Origin: Thiomicrorhabdus sp965603495
GTDB taxonomy: Bacteria > Pseudomonadota > Gammaproteobacteria > Thiomicrospirales > Thiomicrospiraceae
NCBI GenBank assembly: GCA_965603495.1
Contig: CBFDDF010000007.1
Coordinates: 62,001-126,000, forward strand
Direction: 5' to 3'
Length of the DNA: 64,000 nucleotides
Shown one piece after another: positions 42,290 to 51,388 of the stretch. The translations under genes were made by a program, and so were the position numbers. The notes under the pieces are model-generated. The model was given only the letters and a program-made list of their open reading frames with translations. It ran no database searches and had not been told where the DNA came from. Within the stretch, counting starts at the first letter, position 1; every line of letters begins with the position of its first letter.

Positions 42290-44677
42290 CTATTGCGCTA
42301 AGGTCTTTATATCAAGAGGCGTAAAAGAAAAATCTTCTGCCGCTACAGGTCTACCAAGCAGGTAACCTTGGCCTTCATCACAGCCCATTTCACGTAACCG
42401 GTTTAATTGTTCGGGGGTTTCAATCCCTTCGGCGAGTACCTTTAGCCCCAAGCTGTGTCCCATGGTGATAATGGCAAAGACGATGCTATCAGACTCTTCA
42501 TTTTGCCCCAAATCATTAATAAAACTCCGGTCTATTTTAATGCGGTCAACCGATAAGTGTTTAATGTAAGCAAGAGAAGAGTAGCCTGTGCCAAAGTCAT
42601 CAATGGATATTTCAACGCCTTTCATTTGCAAGGTTTGCAACGCAGATTGCTGTTGTTCGAGGTTTTCCATCAAGACGGTTTCAGTTATTTCTACATCTAG
42701 TTGAGTAGGCATTATTTGGGTGTCTGCGAGTATGGAATCAATTTCTTGTACAAAGTTTTGCAGACTGATTTGTGCTGAAGAAGCATTGATTGCCATTTTT
42801 GGAAGTTGTTTGCCTTGCGCTTGCCATAGGGCTAATTGTTCAAGACTGCTGCGCATCACAAATGAACCGATGGCTTGGATTAGACCAAACTGTTCGGCTA
42901 ATGGAATAAACTCGGCAGGTGAAATGTACTGGCCTTGATGTTGCCAACGCACGAGGGCTTCAGCGCCTGTTTGTTGGCCATTGTGTAGATTAAATTGCGG
43001 TTGAAAATGCATGAAGAGCTGCTTTTCTTCAATCGCGGTTTGTAAATTTTGCTCCATGTTATACAAGTAATGGATATGTTGATCCATCTCGTCAGAAAAG
43101 AAGCAATATTGATTTTTACCCTGCTCTTTGGCTTTGTACATGGCAAAGTCGGCATGGCGCATTAAATCTTCAGGATTTTCACCATCTTTAGGGTAAGAAG
43201 CTACTCCCACGCTGCAAGTCACAGATTTTGAAAAATGATGAATGTCATTAATCTCTTTACAGCTTTTTAAAATTTGATCTGCAATATGCATCAAACCATT
43301 ATCATTACAGCTTTCAACTAATATGGCGAATTCATCTCCGCCTAAGCGACTGACGAGAATGTGGTCATCCTTAATGAAAGTTTGTTCAAGTAATTTGGCG
43401 ATTTGGCGCAGAAAACTATCTCCGCTGGCATGGCCAAGCGTGTCATTAATCCATTTGAAATTATCCAAGTCAATATAAAACAAACTGAATTTGCGAACCG
43501 CATTATTGTCAATCGCTTGTTGAAGATGGGTTTGGAAAAAATAGCGATTGGGTAATTGGGTAACGGTATCGAAATTCGCCATTTTTTGAAGATGTTGTTG
43601 AGTGGTTTTAAGCTCAGTTACATCGGTCAGTAATAGAGAAATATAGGGTTGGTCAAGATGCACATCGTTAACGCAAAATACATCTACAAAATAATGATAT
43701 TGACGTTTTTCTATATTTATAGCGGCCTCATAGCGAGAGAAGCCTTTTTCGAATAAAGTGCCTTGCATCTCTTCGACGGATAAATTTGGTAGTATTTTTT
43801 CTAAAATAGTCCAAGCATTATCCGATTGGATGTTTGCTTCGACCAAAAGCTTATAAAACTGCGGGTTGGTTTTGATTAATTTGCCTGAATAGTTGGCAAC
43901 GGCAACCGCTTCATGAATATTATGGAACACGCTACTGTCAAGATGTAGTTCCATGGTGCGAAGTTTTACTTTATCTTCCAACTGTTGCTGAAAGTTGATT
44001 TGTGTTTCGTCTTGTTGGCGTAAGCGCCTTAGGGTAAAAGCACTGATTATGAGCAAGCTAAAAGCAAATGTAATCGAGATGCTAATCCACATAATTTTAT
44101 TATGGTTCAAATATTTTTGCATCCTCTCTTCATTTTGTGTCGCTTGAAGAGAGAGGTTTTCTTGAAAAGTTTTTAAGATTTCTAATGCTTTGTCTTGTAC
44201 AGGTAGGGTAACGTCCACCAAAAATTGCCGTGCTACATCGGGTTTGTCTTGCATCATGATGTCATAGACAAGGTCTTGACTCGTTCGATTTTGAGTCGTG
44301 ATGGTAAAGAGTTGGTCTAATAAGTCCAAATTACCTTTTTCAGTTAATGTCTTCGCCAGTTCCAGACGAGCCGTGACTATTTTGCGGGCCTCAGTATCCA
44401 TTTCACGCTGAATTTCATCCCTTAAAAAAACATCGTTTGTCGAAATCATACGTAATAACGAAATACTTCGCTCGCGTGCTCCACGTATCATATCGCCAAG
44501 ATTACTTTGTTGTTCATTGGTAATCTGCAGTTGTTCTGTTGTCTGCTGAATATTACGTTCTAAAGAAAAGAAAAAGGCACTTGAGAAGATAAGTAACAGC
44601 AAAAGCAATCCATAGCCCCAAGACACGAGATGAATACTGTTTTGACTGGAAAGTTTATTGTTTAAAAGCACGTTCAA
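42290..44677 (-). CDS. GGDEF-EAL c-di-GMP enzyme with helical periplasmic sensor
   Basis: A 795-residue inner-membrane protein. Span 1 (about residues 18-38) and span 2 (about 193-213) bracket a helical periplasmic domain. A PAS-like domain (250-360) is followed by GGDEF (SRLGGDEFAILVE, about 435-455) and EAL (GAEALVRWQH, about 573) with IDDFGTGYSSLAY (about 695). Both active sites look intact, so the protein could make or break c-di-GMP. It lies directly upstream of the PAS-GGDEF gene on the same strand. Confidence 0.92.
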   Translation of the reverse strand: MNVLLNNKLSSQNSIHLVSWGYGLLLLLLIFSSAFFFSLERNIQQTTEQLQITNEQQSNLGDMIRGARERSISLLRMISTNDVFLRDEIQREMDTEARKIVTARLELAKTLTEKGNLDLLDQLFTITTQNRTSQDLVYDIMMQDKPDVARQFLVDVTLPVQDKALEILKTFQENLSLQATQNEERMQKYLNHNKIMWISISITFAFSLLIISAFTLRRLRQQDETQINFQQQLEDKVKLRTMELHLDSSVFHNIHEAVAVANYSGKLIKTNPQFYKLLVEANIQSDNAWTILEKILPNLSVEEMQGTLFEKGFSRYEAAINIEKRQYHYFVDVFCVNDVHLDQPYISLLLTDVTELKTTQQHLQKMANFDTVTQLPNRYFFQTHLQQAIDNNAVRKFSLFYIDLDNFKWINDTLGHASGDSFLRQIAKLLEQTFIKDDHILVSRLGGDEFAILVESCNDNGLMHIADQILKSCKEINDIHHFSKSVTCSVGVASYPKDGENPEDLMRHADFAMYKAKEQGKNQYCFFSDEMDQHIHYLYNMEQNLQTAIEEKQLFMHFQPQFNLHNGQQTGAEALVRWQHQGQYISPAEFIPLAEQFGLIQAIGSFVMRSSLEQLALWQAQGKQLPKMAINASSAQISLQNFVQEIDSILADTQIMPTQLDVEITETVLMENLEQQQSALQTLQMKGVEISIDDFGTGYSSLAYIKHLSVDRIKIDRSFINDLGQNEESDSIVFAIITMGHSLGLKVLAEGIETPEQLNRLREMGCDEGQGYLLGRPVAAEDFSFTPLDIKTLAQ

Positions 44678-44961
44678 TCCTGTTGTGAGGGCGGTTTAGA
44701 TTACATACCGCTGCGGTTGTAACTTAAAGCTCTTGTTATACTGTTTGAAGTTGACTCAAAATTTTTAATCTTAAACGGACGTTACAAGTATGTATTGACC
44801 GTAATTGATAATTTCACTGTTGATAAGCCAAAAGTATGTATTCTAAAAACTTACCAGGCCTGGTCATTCTGAGCGCATTTATTATAGTCTTATGTTTAAG
44901 GAAAAATGCTGTGAAATGTTAAATTGCGTGCATTTTAATAAAGTTTACTTAAAGGGGCGGT
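44678..44961. other. Intergenic region upstream of the GGDEF-EAL gene
   Basis: Contains a palindrome at 44853 and the upstream part of a degenerate duplicate of the DUF808 locus (44853-44961). No complete gene. Confidence 0.7.
44853..44864. repeat. Dispersed palindrome, copy 14
   Basis: Exact ACCAGGCCTGGT, 97 bp before the start of a DUF808 remnant. The intact DUF808 gene has a copy at almost the same distance (48027). Confidence 0.95.
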
Positions 44962-45035
44962 ATGGCTACTGGTTTTTTGTAATGATTGGATAATATAGCA
45001 GCGATTTTTGATGATGTTGCAGCCTCATCTGACAT
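44853..45035 (+). repeat. Degenerate direct repeat of the DUF808 5' region (left copy)
   Basis: Shares with 48027-48205 the palindrome, TTATAGT..TTATG about 28 bp later, a CTTAAAGG-type ribosome site, and the first DUF808 codons. The two copies lie in the same orientation and flank the MASE1 kinase gene. Confidence 0.75.
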
Positions 45036-45039
45036 ATGA
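44962..45039 (+). pseudogene. Truncated, frameshifted remnant of a DUF808 gene
   Basis: ATGGCTACTGG begins like the intact DUF808 gene at 48132 (Met-Ala-Thr-Gly-Phe). A frameshift and stop follow at the fifth to seventh codon, but the downstream bases still read Asp-Asn-Ile-Ala-Ala-Ile-Phe-Asp-Asp-Val-Ala, matching the start of the intact protein. After about 26 codons the similarity ends at a TGA. It is too short and broken to encode a protein and is best read as the scar of a duplicated or deleted locus. Confidence 0.78.
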
Positions 45040-45116
45040 CCACCCCACTCATTCCCTCGTAAGTGTTTGAAGCTAGTTTTAGCCTAGTAGAAGAGGGTAC
45101 ACGACCTTCGGCCAAT

Positions 45117-47900
45117 TCAGACCGTTTTAGGTGCAATAGCTTCGTCCGACATTTTTACAATTGGTAGGTCAAAGTAAAAGGTTGATCCCTGTCCTGGGGT
45201 GCTGTCAAATCCTATACGACCGCCATGTTTTTCAATGAGTGACTTGGTAATCGCCATTCCCAGGCCTGTGCCACCAACACGTCGTGTATCTGAAGAGTCT
45301 GCCTGTGTAAATTTTTCAAAGACTTTGTCTTGAAACTCAAGCGGTATACCTGAACCCGTATCGGCTATCGAAACCCGAACTTCATTATGGTTGTGGCTGG
45401 TTGAAATCACCACTTGTGCACCTTTCGTCGAATATTTCACGGCGTTTGAAAGCAAATTGGATAGCACTTGCATCAATTTGTTTTCGTCGCCGTTAATGTA
45501 AATCTTTTCTTCGGAAGGTTGCCATAAATAAGAGACGTCATATTTGTCTGCGTAACCTTGATTAGAAAGCACTGCTTTCTCTAACAGCGCATTGATCTCA
45601 ATAGGAGATATTTGGAGTGCAGTGTCTAAAGACTGGTTCTTATTGAATTCAAGTAAGTCATTAATGAGTCGTTCTAAGCGTCCACAATTTTCATAAGAGA
45701 TTGACAGCATCCCCTTCATTTTTTCAGGGCTACTATCGAGTACGCCGCCCATGATAAGTCCCAATGCACCTTTGATTGATGTCAGGGGTGTACGCAGCTC
45801 ATGGCTTACCGTAGAGATAAATTCATCTTTGAGGCGGTCGACTTTTGTGCGTTCGGTCAAGTCATGAATGATTGCGGTATAAAGGGTTCTATCGTTAATC
45901 GATAAGGTGCTGATGGCGAGCTCAATAGGGATTCTAGTGGTGTCTTTGTGGACCGCATATGCCTCATGCCGGTTTCCTGAGAGAGCGAGTAGTTTTGAGG
46001 TGTCGCTCTCGGTATCCGACGGGGACTGAAGTTCTGGAATAATGGTACTGATTGACTCCCCAGAGATTTCAGCTGACGTGTAACCAAAAAGGGCTTCCCC
46101 CGCAGGGTTAATAGACTCAATCTGGCCATTTTCATTTATGGTCATAATGGCCTCAATTGCGCTGTTTAGAATGCCTCTAAGCTCAGCGGTTCGGCGGGCA
46201 ACTAAGTTTTCAATTTGAAAAGATCGCCCGCTCATGGCAAGCAAGAACGCACCTAATATGCTGGTAAACAGTAGGCCGATGGCCAGTACAGCCCATGCTT
46301 GCCAACCACGGTGAGTCGCTAAAAAGGTGGGTGATGCCCAATAATTCACCCTCCACTGTCTACCCCCAATTTCAAGCGTGTCGGTCATTTTAAATAAAGC
46401 GTTGTCAAATTGATCGGTCGATTCAGATCCGTAAAGGTGGGTGGTTATTCCGTCACTCACATCATCGATACGAACGATAATCTTATCCTGAGACTGATTT
46501 TTTAATACTGCATTCACAATATCGTCAACCCGAAAGACGCCAACGGCAAATCCGATCAGGTTTTGTTTACGCTCTTCGATGGTGGTGTGTCTGCCACCTT
46601 CATATACCGGCTGTAAAAGTAAAAATCCAGCTTGTTGGCCATTTTCTTGAACTAATGTAATCCGTTCTGTTGCAATAATTTGTCCGCTATCTTGTGCCTG
46701 AAATAAGGCCGAACGGCGTGCCGTGTTAGAAGCCACATCAAACCCGAATGCCTTTTGATTGCCTATCATCGGCTCGATATACTTGACCGGAATGTATTTA
46801 TCTCTGTTGGTCGCGGTTATTAACAGGCCTTTGTTGTCACGTTCTGTAATCTTAAAGTCCGTAAAGCCTTCCTCTCGAATGTTTTTCTCAAATTGATTAC
46901 GCTGATCATTGGAGATGACGGGGTTCCAACTAAAACCATTAATACCGGGTTTGTTGTTTAATGTATGGGCAATAAAGTTGCGAAAATCCGCTCGAGAAAC
47001 GTCTGAAGAGCTAGAGAAAAATCGCTCTATATAAGTAACTGAATCTTGATAAGTTTCAAAGGTAGATCGTAATTTTTGGTGGGTATCGCTCGAGACCTCC
47101 TTAAGGTCGAATTGAGTTTTTTCCAATTCCAATTTACTGACCCACAAGAAGAGTGAAATGATAATCGTCAACATGAACAGCAATGGCAATGCGACTGAGG
47201 TGATTCGTCCTCGCCAAAGTTGTCTGGGCTGCGCAAAAGCGATGAACATGAGGGGTACAGTGATAAGTACCCCAATTGTGTCGCCTACCCACCAGGTAAA
47301 CCAGCTATAGGCATAGTCGGATAGCGTGATGATACCCGTTGCATACAAACTGCTGACCCCAAAGCTAGCGTTAATGATAGAGGCAACTGGACCTGCCAAT
47401 ATCATAAACTTAAAAATATCCTTTTCTTTTGATAAGGTCGTTGGAAAACCGATGAAGCGACGGATTAACCAGGCGCCAGCCAACGCTTGCAGGCTAGCGC
47501 CCGTTGAGGCACCTACAATAAATTCCAAACTGGTAATTGTCAGAGGTGAGTGTTCTAGCGTAACCCAAATGTTTAATAAGAGGGATCCGAGAAAGACCCC
47601 TGGTAAAAGGCGATAACCCCAAAGTAACAAGGCCGCCATCGCAATACCCGCAGAGGGGAAAATAGCCGTTGCGTAACCCGGGGGGATCGCCAACATTAAG
47701 GATAAATAACCGATGACGGCATAGCTAAGGCCGAGGATAAGAATGCCGAGTAGTGCTAGCGGTATTTTTTTTATGGGCATAAATAATAAAATCCATTTTG
47801 CTAGAGGGTAAAGCAGTACTTTTAATATAGCGCATATAAACACTTGTATGCAAAATATTATAAGTGTTTTGTATTGCGTACTATCACTACAGTTAATCAT
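45117..47900 (-). CDS. MASE1-CHASE-PAS membrane histidine kinase
   Basis: A 927-residue sensor kinase. The first 300 residues form a MASE1 domain with about eight spans (PPGYATAIFPSAGIAMAALLLWG). A periplasmic CHASE domain follows (about 315-510), a last span near 540, a PAS domain (575-690), HisKA with STVSHELRTPLTSIKGAL (His about 705) and HATPase with NLLSNAVKYS and GTGLGMAITKSL. It has no receiver. The kinase core resembles that of the GAF kinase at 35.9 kb. The start is uncertain; an ATG at 47779 would begin at the MASE1 core. It lies between an intact and a broken copy of the DUF808 5' region. Confidence 0.9.
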   Translation of the reverse strand: MINCSDSTQYKTLIIFCIQVFICAILKVLLYPLAKWILLFMPIKKIPLALLGILILGLSYAVIGYLSLMLAIPPGYATAIFPSAGIAMAALLLWGYRLLPGVFLGSLLLNIWVTLEHSPLTITSLEFIVGASTGASLQALAGAWLIRRFIGFPTTLSKEKDIFKFMILAGPVASIINASFGVSSLYATGIITLSDYAYSWFTWWVGDTIGVLITVPLMFIAFAQPRQLWRGRITSVALPLLFMLTIIISLFLWVSKLELEKTQFDLKEVSSDTHQKLRSTFETYQDSVTYIERFFSSSSDVSRADFRNFIAHTLNNKPGINGFSWNPVISNDQRNQFEKNIREEGFTDFKITERDNKGLLITATNRDKYIPVKYIEPMIGNQKAFGFDVASNTARRSALFQAQDSGQIIATERITLVQENGQQAGFLLLQPVYEGGRHTTIEERKQNLIGFAVGVFRVDDIVNAVLKNQSQDKIIVRIDDVSDGITTHLYGSESTDQFDNALFKMTDTLEIGGRQWRVNYWASPTFLATHRGWQAWAVLAIGLLFTSILGAFLLAMSGRSFQIENLVARRTAELRGILNSAIEAIMTINENGQIESINPAGEALFGYTSAEISGESISTIIPELQSPSDTESDTSKLLALSGNRHEAYAVHKDTTRIPIELAISTLSINDRTLYTAIIHDLTERTKVDRLKDEFISTVSHELRTPLTSIKGALGLIMGGVLDSSPEKMKGMLSISYENCGRLERLINDLLEFNKNQSLDTALQISPIEINALLEKAVLSNQGYADKYDVSYLWQPSEEKIYINGDENKLMQVLSNLLSNAVKYSTKGAQVVISTSHNHNEVRVSIADTGSGIPLEFQDKVFEKFTQADSSDTRRVGGTGLGMAITKSLIEKHGGRIGFDSTPGQGSTFYFDLPIVKMSDEAIAPKTV

Positions 47901-48026
47901 TCTTATTGAGCAGTCAATCCCTCTAAAATTAGCGTTGGGCGTTAAAGTTTAGAAGTGTTTTGTTTGCAGAAAGTCTATTAAATAATGGCTTCATAATAAT
48001 ATACTAGAGGCAGTTAATTTAATCTT

Positions 48027-48038
48027 ACCAGGCCTGGT
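48027..48038. repeat. Dispersed palindrome, copy 15
   Basis: Exact ACCAGGCCTGGT within a 16-bp palindrome (48025-48040), between the divergent MASE1 kinase and DUF808 genes. Confidence 0.95.
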
Positions 48039-48205
48039 AACTCTAAAAACAATCGTTATAGTATTATGCTGATTGGCGCTTAAACCCCGGTTTTTTGCAC
48101 TTTCAAAGTAACTCTTATTTAAAGGAACGATATGGCAACCGGTTTTTTTGTGATTTTAGACGATATAGCTGCTATTTTTGATGATGTCGCGACTATGTCA
48201 AAAGT
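48027..48205 (+). repeat. Direct repeat of the DUF808 5' region (right copy)
   Basis: Intact counterpart of 44853-45035: palindrome, spacer, ribosome site and the first DUF808 codons. The distance from palindrome to ATG is 93 bp here and 97 bp in the left copy. Confidence 0.75.
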
Positions 48206-49022
48206 GGCGACCAAGAAGACGGCCGGTGTTTTAGGGGATGATCTGGCAGTGAATGCCGAAAAGGCTTCGGGATTCCACGCCTCCAGAGAGCTGCCCGTTT
48301 TATGGGCCATCACCAAAGGCTCTTTTCTAAACAAACTCATTATCCTGCCGTTTGCCTTTATCCTTTCCGCTTTCGCGCCTTGGTTAATCGTACCTATTTT
48401 GATGATAGGTGGAATTTACCTGAGTTATGAAGGCGCAGAGAAGATTTACGAGGTGCTGTTCCATAAGGCTTCCCAAAAAACCGTTGATCCGAAAACTTCA
48501 ATAGAGGATGACGTTAGGCAGGTCCAGGAAACTAAAAAGATTAAATCGGCGATTATGACCGACTTTATCCTCTCGGTTGAGATCATTATAATCGCGCTGG
48601 GCGCGGTGGCGGAACAGCCTCTTTTAGTGCAGATTGCAGCGGTAACCTTCGTCGCCATTCTGGCGACCATCGGTGTTTACGGCATCGTTGCCATACTGGT
48701 GCGCTTGGACGATACGGGCTTGAGCCTGATTGAAAGCGCCCATAAACTCAGCGGTTTTAAAAAAGTTGTCATGGAAAAGACGGGGTTAATACTGGTGGCA
48801 TCGCTGCCCAAAATCATTAAAACGCTTTCAGTGGTCGGCACCATTGCCATGCTGTTGGTGGGGGGTGGTATTTTTGTCCACAATATAGAAGCTATTCATC
48901 ATGCTATTGAATTCATGCCACCACTGCTCGGAGAGTTAATGATTGGTTTTGTGGTGGGTCTGCTTGCCTTAGGCGCTGAGAAGTTAGCACATCCGCTGTT
49001 TCATGAAATCATGAATCGTTAA
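48132..49022 (+). CDS. DUF808 (YedI-like) inner-membrane protein
   Basis: A 296-residue inner-membrane protein of the DUF808/YedI family. The front ATGFFVILDDIAAIFDDVATMSKVATKKTAG is diagnostic, followed by GVLGDDLAVNAEKASG, IGGIYLSYEGAEKIYE and about six spans up to the C-terminus. The function is unknown. TTAAAGGAACG before the ATG is a good ribosome site. It is single, with its own promoter region holding one palindrome. A broken copy of its 5' end lies 3.2 kb upstream. Confidence 0.92.
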   Translation: MATGFFVILDDIAAIFDDVATMSKVATKKTAGVLGDDLAVNAEKASGFHASRELPVLWAITKGSFLNKLIILPFAFILSAFAPWLIVPILMIGGIYLSYEGAEKIYEVLFHKASQKTVDPKTSIEDDVRQVQETKKIKSAIMTDFILSVEIIIIALGAVAEQPLLVQIAAVTFVAILATIGVYGIVAILVRLDDTGLSLIESAHKLSGFKKVVMEKTGLILVASLPKIIKTLSVVGTIAMLLVGGGIFVHNIEAIHHAIEFMPPLLGELMIGFVVGLLALGAEKLAHPLFHEIMNR

Positions 49023-49058
49023 AGGTCTTGACCGCGGACTCTACTTTTTTATTTCAAA

Positions 49059-49373
49059 TTATGCGATTGATTCAGGAGGGATTAAAAGGCGTTTTTTAAT
49101 CCATAGCAGGTGATAGCCGTGCACGGTTTTAATTGGGCCGCTTAACGTCTCGAGCGGTTCATTAAAAATAGCCTGTTCCAATTCCTCAACAACAACACCG
49201 GGTTTGGTTAGCCCTAAGTCACCACCGATTTTGGCAGAAGGACAAGTAGAATGAGTTTTGGCCATCTGCTGAAAATCTTCAAGACTGTTGATTTCAGGCA
49301 TGAGTGCTAAGCACTCAGCTTCGCTTGCCAGTAAAATGTGATGTGCCTTGGCACGTGAGTCAGGGTGGAGCAT
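49059..49373 (-). CDS. Second parvulin-type peptidyl-prolyl isomerase
   Basis: A 104-residue parvulin, from the ATG at 49373 (an upstream TTG at 49385 is also in frame). AHHILLASEAECLAL, LEDFQQMAKTHSTCPSAKIGGDLG and SGPIKTVHGYHLLWI match the PpiC pattern. It is more divergent than the copy at 38.5 kb: it keeps the His and Cys/Ser region but has a longer linker and C-terminus. Cytoplasmic. It follows a small hypothetical gene by 35 bp and is probably co-transcribed with it. Confidence 0.85.
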   Translation of the reverse strand: MLHPDSRAKAHHILLASEAECLALMPEINSLEDFQQMAKTHSTCPSAKIGGDLGLTKPGVVVEELEQAIFNEPLETLSGPIKTVHGYHLLWIKKRLLIPPESIA

Positions 49374-49407
49374 GTTTTTTCTCAATCAAAGGGCTTGGTT
49401 AGTTATT

Positions 49408-49722
49408 TCAACTATTCGGTAAACGTTTACCATTCGGGTTAGGGCGCATCGTTAACAAGTTTTCAACTTCATGCTCGGCATATCCATGGGTCAGGGCATA
49501 ACGCGCTAAATCATTTGCTCGAGTCTGTAAGTCTTGAACGTCCATGCCGTTTTCAATCGCTTCTTCCAAACAGCTAGACAACATCTCTAACGTATCCACC
49601 TCAATTTCATCGGTATATAAACCGCTCTCATTTAAGCGCGTAAGATTCATATTAAAGCGCTCCAGTAACTGGCGTGCTTTTAAGTTTTGTTTAATATCAA
49701 TGACAGTTTCGTTGTGGTGCAT
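49408..49722 (-). CDS. Hypothetical helical protein upstream of the parvulin gene
   Basis: A 104-residue, mostly helical acidic protein: ESGLYTDEIEVDTLEMLSSCLEEAIENGMD is a visible block. No family recognised and no signal peptide. It starts the two-gene minus-strand unit with the second parvulin, 35 bp downstream; it could be a client or partner, which is only a guess. Confidence 0.55.
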   Translation of the reverse strand: MHHNETVIDIKQNLKARQLLERFNMNLTRLNESGLYTDEIEVDTLEMLSSCLEEAIENGMDVQDLQTRANDLARYALTHGYAEHEVENLLTMRPNPNGKRLPNS

Positions 49723-50074
49723 AAAAACCTCAATAAACAGAAGTGAACGTTAAGTTTTTTGTAAAAGTGTTAACCGATTTATATTTTAACTTAATTGGCG
49801 TCTTTTTTTTAGTACTAAGGCTAATGTGACCAGGCCTGGTAACTCTGAAAGACGGCAGCACCCTGACGCCATTGATGATTGATGTCGACGTTTCTGTCTC
49901 TATCAACCATAGCTGGCTGATTAATAGACCTTATGCTTGTAATCGGTGTTAGTATAGTTACTAGTGTTATTTTTTAAGTAAAAATTCATACAGGATAGAT
50001 ACTTAATACAATGAGTCTTTTACAGAATTTTTTATCAGTCTTGGCGAGTGCTTTACGCTAAATTGGAGTTAGAT
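49723..50074. other. Intergenic region (352 bp) upstream of the PEP-CTERM/tail-collar operon
   Basis: Divergent promoter region with one dispersed palindrome at 49829. AT-rich, with no other clear element. Confidence 0.55.
49829..49840. repeat. Dispersed palindrome, copy 16
   Basis: Exact ACCAGGCCTGGT between divergent genes, followed by AACTCTGAAA, a flank also seen next to other copies. Confidence 0.95.
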
Positions 50075-50770
50075 ATGCTTAGAACAAGTTCAATTTTATT
50101 TGCCTCATTTCTTGCCGTTTCTTCGGTGCAAGCGGCTTCCACCAGTTATTCATCTCAGGCAGATTTCCTGAACGATTTATCAGGTTCAGTTGTCACAACA
50201 GCTGATTTTGATGGTTTGCCGGCGGGTGCTCTTATCCCGGATGGCACGTCATTGGGTGGTGCTACGCTGAGTTATGATTTAGGGGGTTACTCGATTAAGA
50301 TTGCCGACAGTTATGCCACAACTTCCCCTAATAATTTTTTAGGAACAGATGATGGAAGCGATGCTTTTTATGGGGGCGATTCATTCACGCTTAGCTTTGA
50401 TCAATCCCTTTTTGCCTTTGGACTTTACATCATCAGTGCTGACGAGATTTTCGATGGGGATTTTACGATTACAACCAATGGAGGGCAGACGGCGAGTAGT
50501 CTGAGTATTGTGGATTTAGCTTTATCGGATGGTGACGCATATTTTCTCGGTTTGATTGAGGGTGATAGTAGTCTCGCGTTTACCAGTGTGACCTTTAGCA
50601 GTTTTGCGGATGATTATGGATTTAATATAGATGATGTTTCTGGGGCTGCCGTCTCTGCGGTACCGGAACCTGCAACCTATCTATTAATGACATTAGGTTT
50701 ATTCGGCGTGGTGGGGATGAGTCGTCGAAGAAATAAACAACTTCAAGATCATTCAGATCAATTAGTGTGA
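50075..50770 (+). CDS. PEP-CTERM sorting-signal protein (operon head)
   Basis: A 231-residue exported protein with a signal peptide (cleavage near VQAAST) and a C-terminal PEP-CTERM signal (VPEPATYLLMTLGLFGV, then SRRR). The middle is beta-rich and Asp/Gly/Ser-rich (TFSSFADDYGFNIDDV), of unknown function. GGAG at 50065-50068 places the start at the ATG 50075, not at an upstream in-frame GTG. It is followed after 10 bp by a secreted tail-collar protein, so it heads a three-gene operon. Confidence 0.88.
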   Translation: MLRTSSILFASFLAVSSVQAASTSYSSQADFLNDLSGSVVTTADFDGLPAGALIPDGTSLGGATLSYDLGGYSIKIADSYATTSPNNFLGTDDGSDAFYGGDSFTLSFDQSLFAFGLYIISADEIFDGDFTITTNGGQTASSLSIVDLALSDGDAYFLGLIEGDSSLAFTSVTFSSFADDYGFNIDDVSGAAVSAVPEPATYLLMTLGLFGVVGMSRRRNKQLQDHSDQLV

Positions 50771-50780
50771 GGATAGAATC

Positions 50781-51377
50781 ATGAAAATTAAACAGACTTT
50801 ACAAACCGTAGCTTTATCGGCTCTCGTTTTTGCAGGCGCTTCGCCGACAGTGCAAGCTGGACCAGAACCTTTCATTGGTGAAATTACCTGGTTTGCCGGA
50901 AACTTTGCGCCTAGAGGTTGGGCATTGTGCGATGGCCAGCTCTTACCCATTAATCAGAATGAAGCACTTTTTTCTATTTTAGGAACGACTTATGGTGGAG
51001 ATGGTCGCTCTACTTTTGCATTACCGGATGTTCGAGGTCGAGTGATGATTCATGAAGGCAATGGACCAGGTTTGCCGTCATATCGCCTGGGAGCGCTCGG
51101 CGGAAGTGAAACAGAAACTTTAACGGTCAATCAAATACCGAGTCATACGCATGCTTTAAGAGCCAGTGGGGGCGTGGCAACATCTTCGGCACCTGGAGGT
51201 AATGTATTAGCCAGTCCAAGTCGTACCCGACTTTATGATAGCGGTGCTGCTAACGTCGATATGAGCGCCTCTTCAATAACGCCCGTAGGTGGAAGTCAAT
51301 CGCATAACAATATGCAACCCTATAATGTTTTAAATTGCATTATTGCGGTGCAGGGTATTTTCCCACCACGTAGTTAA
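50781..51377 (+). CDS. Secreted phage-tail-collar domain protein, copy 1
   Basis: A 198-residue protein with a signal peptide (cleavage near VQAGPE), unusual for tail-collar proteins. The collar domain is FIGEITWFAGNFAPRGWALCDGQLLPINQNEALFSILGTTYGGDG, followed by LPDVRGRVMIHEG and the end block SQSHNNMQPYNVLNCIIAVQG. This resembles the microcystin-dependent-protein (MdpB) group. In phages the fold forms trimeric fibre tips. Here there are no other phage genes, and the export signal plus the PEP-CTERM neighbour suggest a surface or matrix structure. Confidence 0.9.
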   Translation: MKIKQTLQTVALSALVFAGASPTVQAGPEPFIGEITWFAGNFAPRGWALCDGQLLPINQNEALFSILGTTYGGDGRSTFALPDVRGRVMIHEGNGPGLPSYRLGALGGSETETLTVNQIPSHTHALRASGGVATSSAPGGNVLASPSRTRLYDSGAANVDMSASSITPVGGSQSHNNMQPYNVLNCIIAVQGIFPPRS

Positions 51378-51388
51378 AGGAGAAGGTT

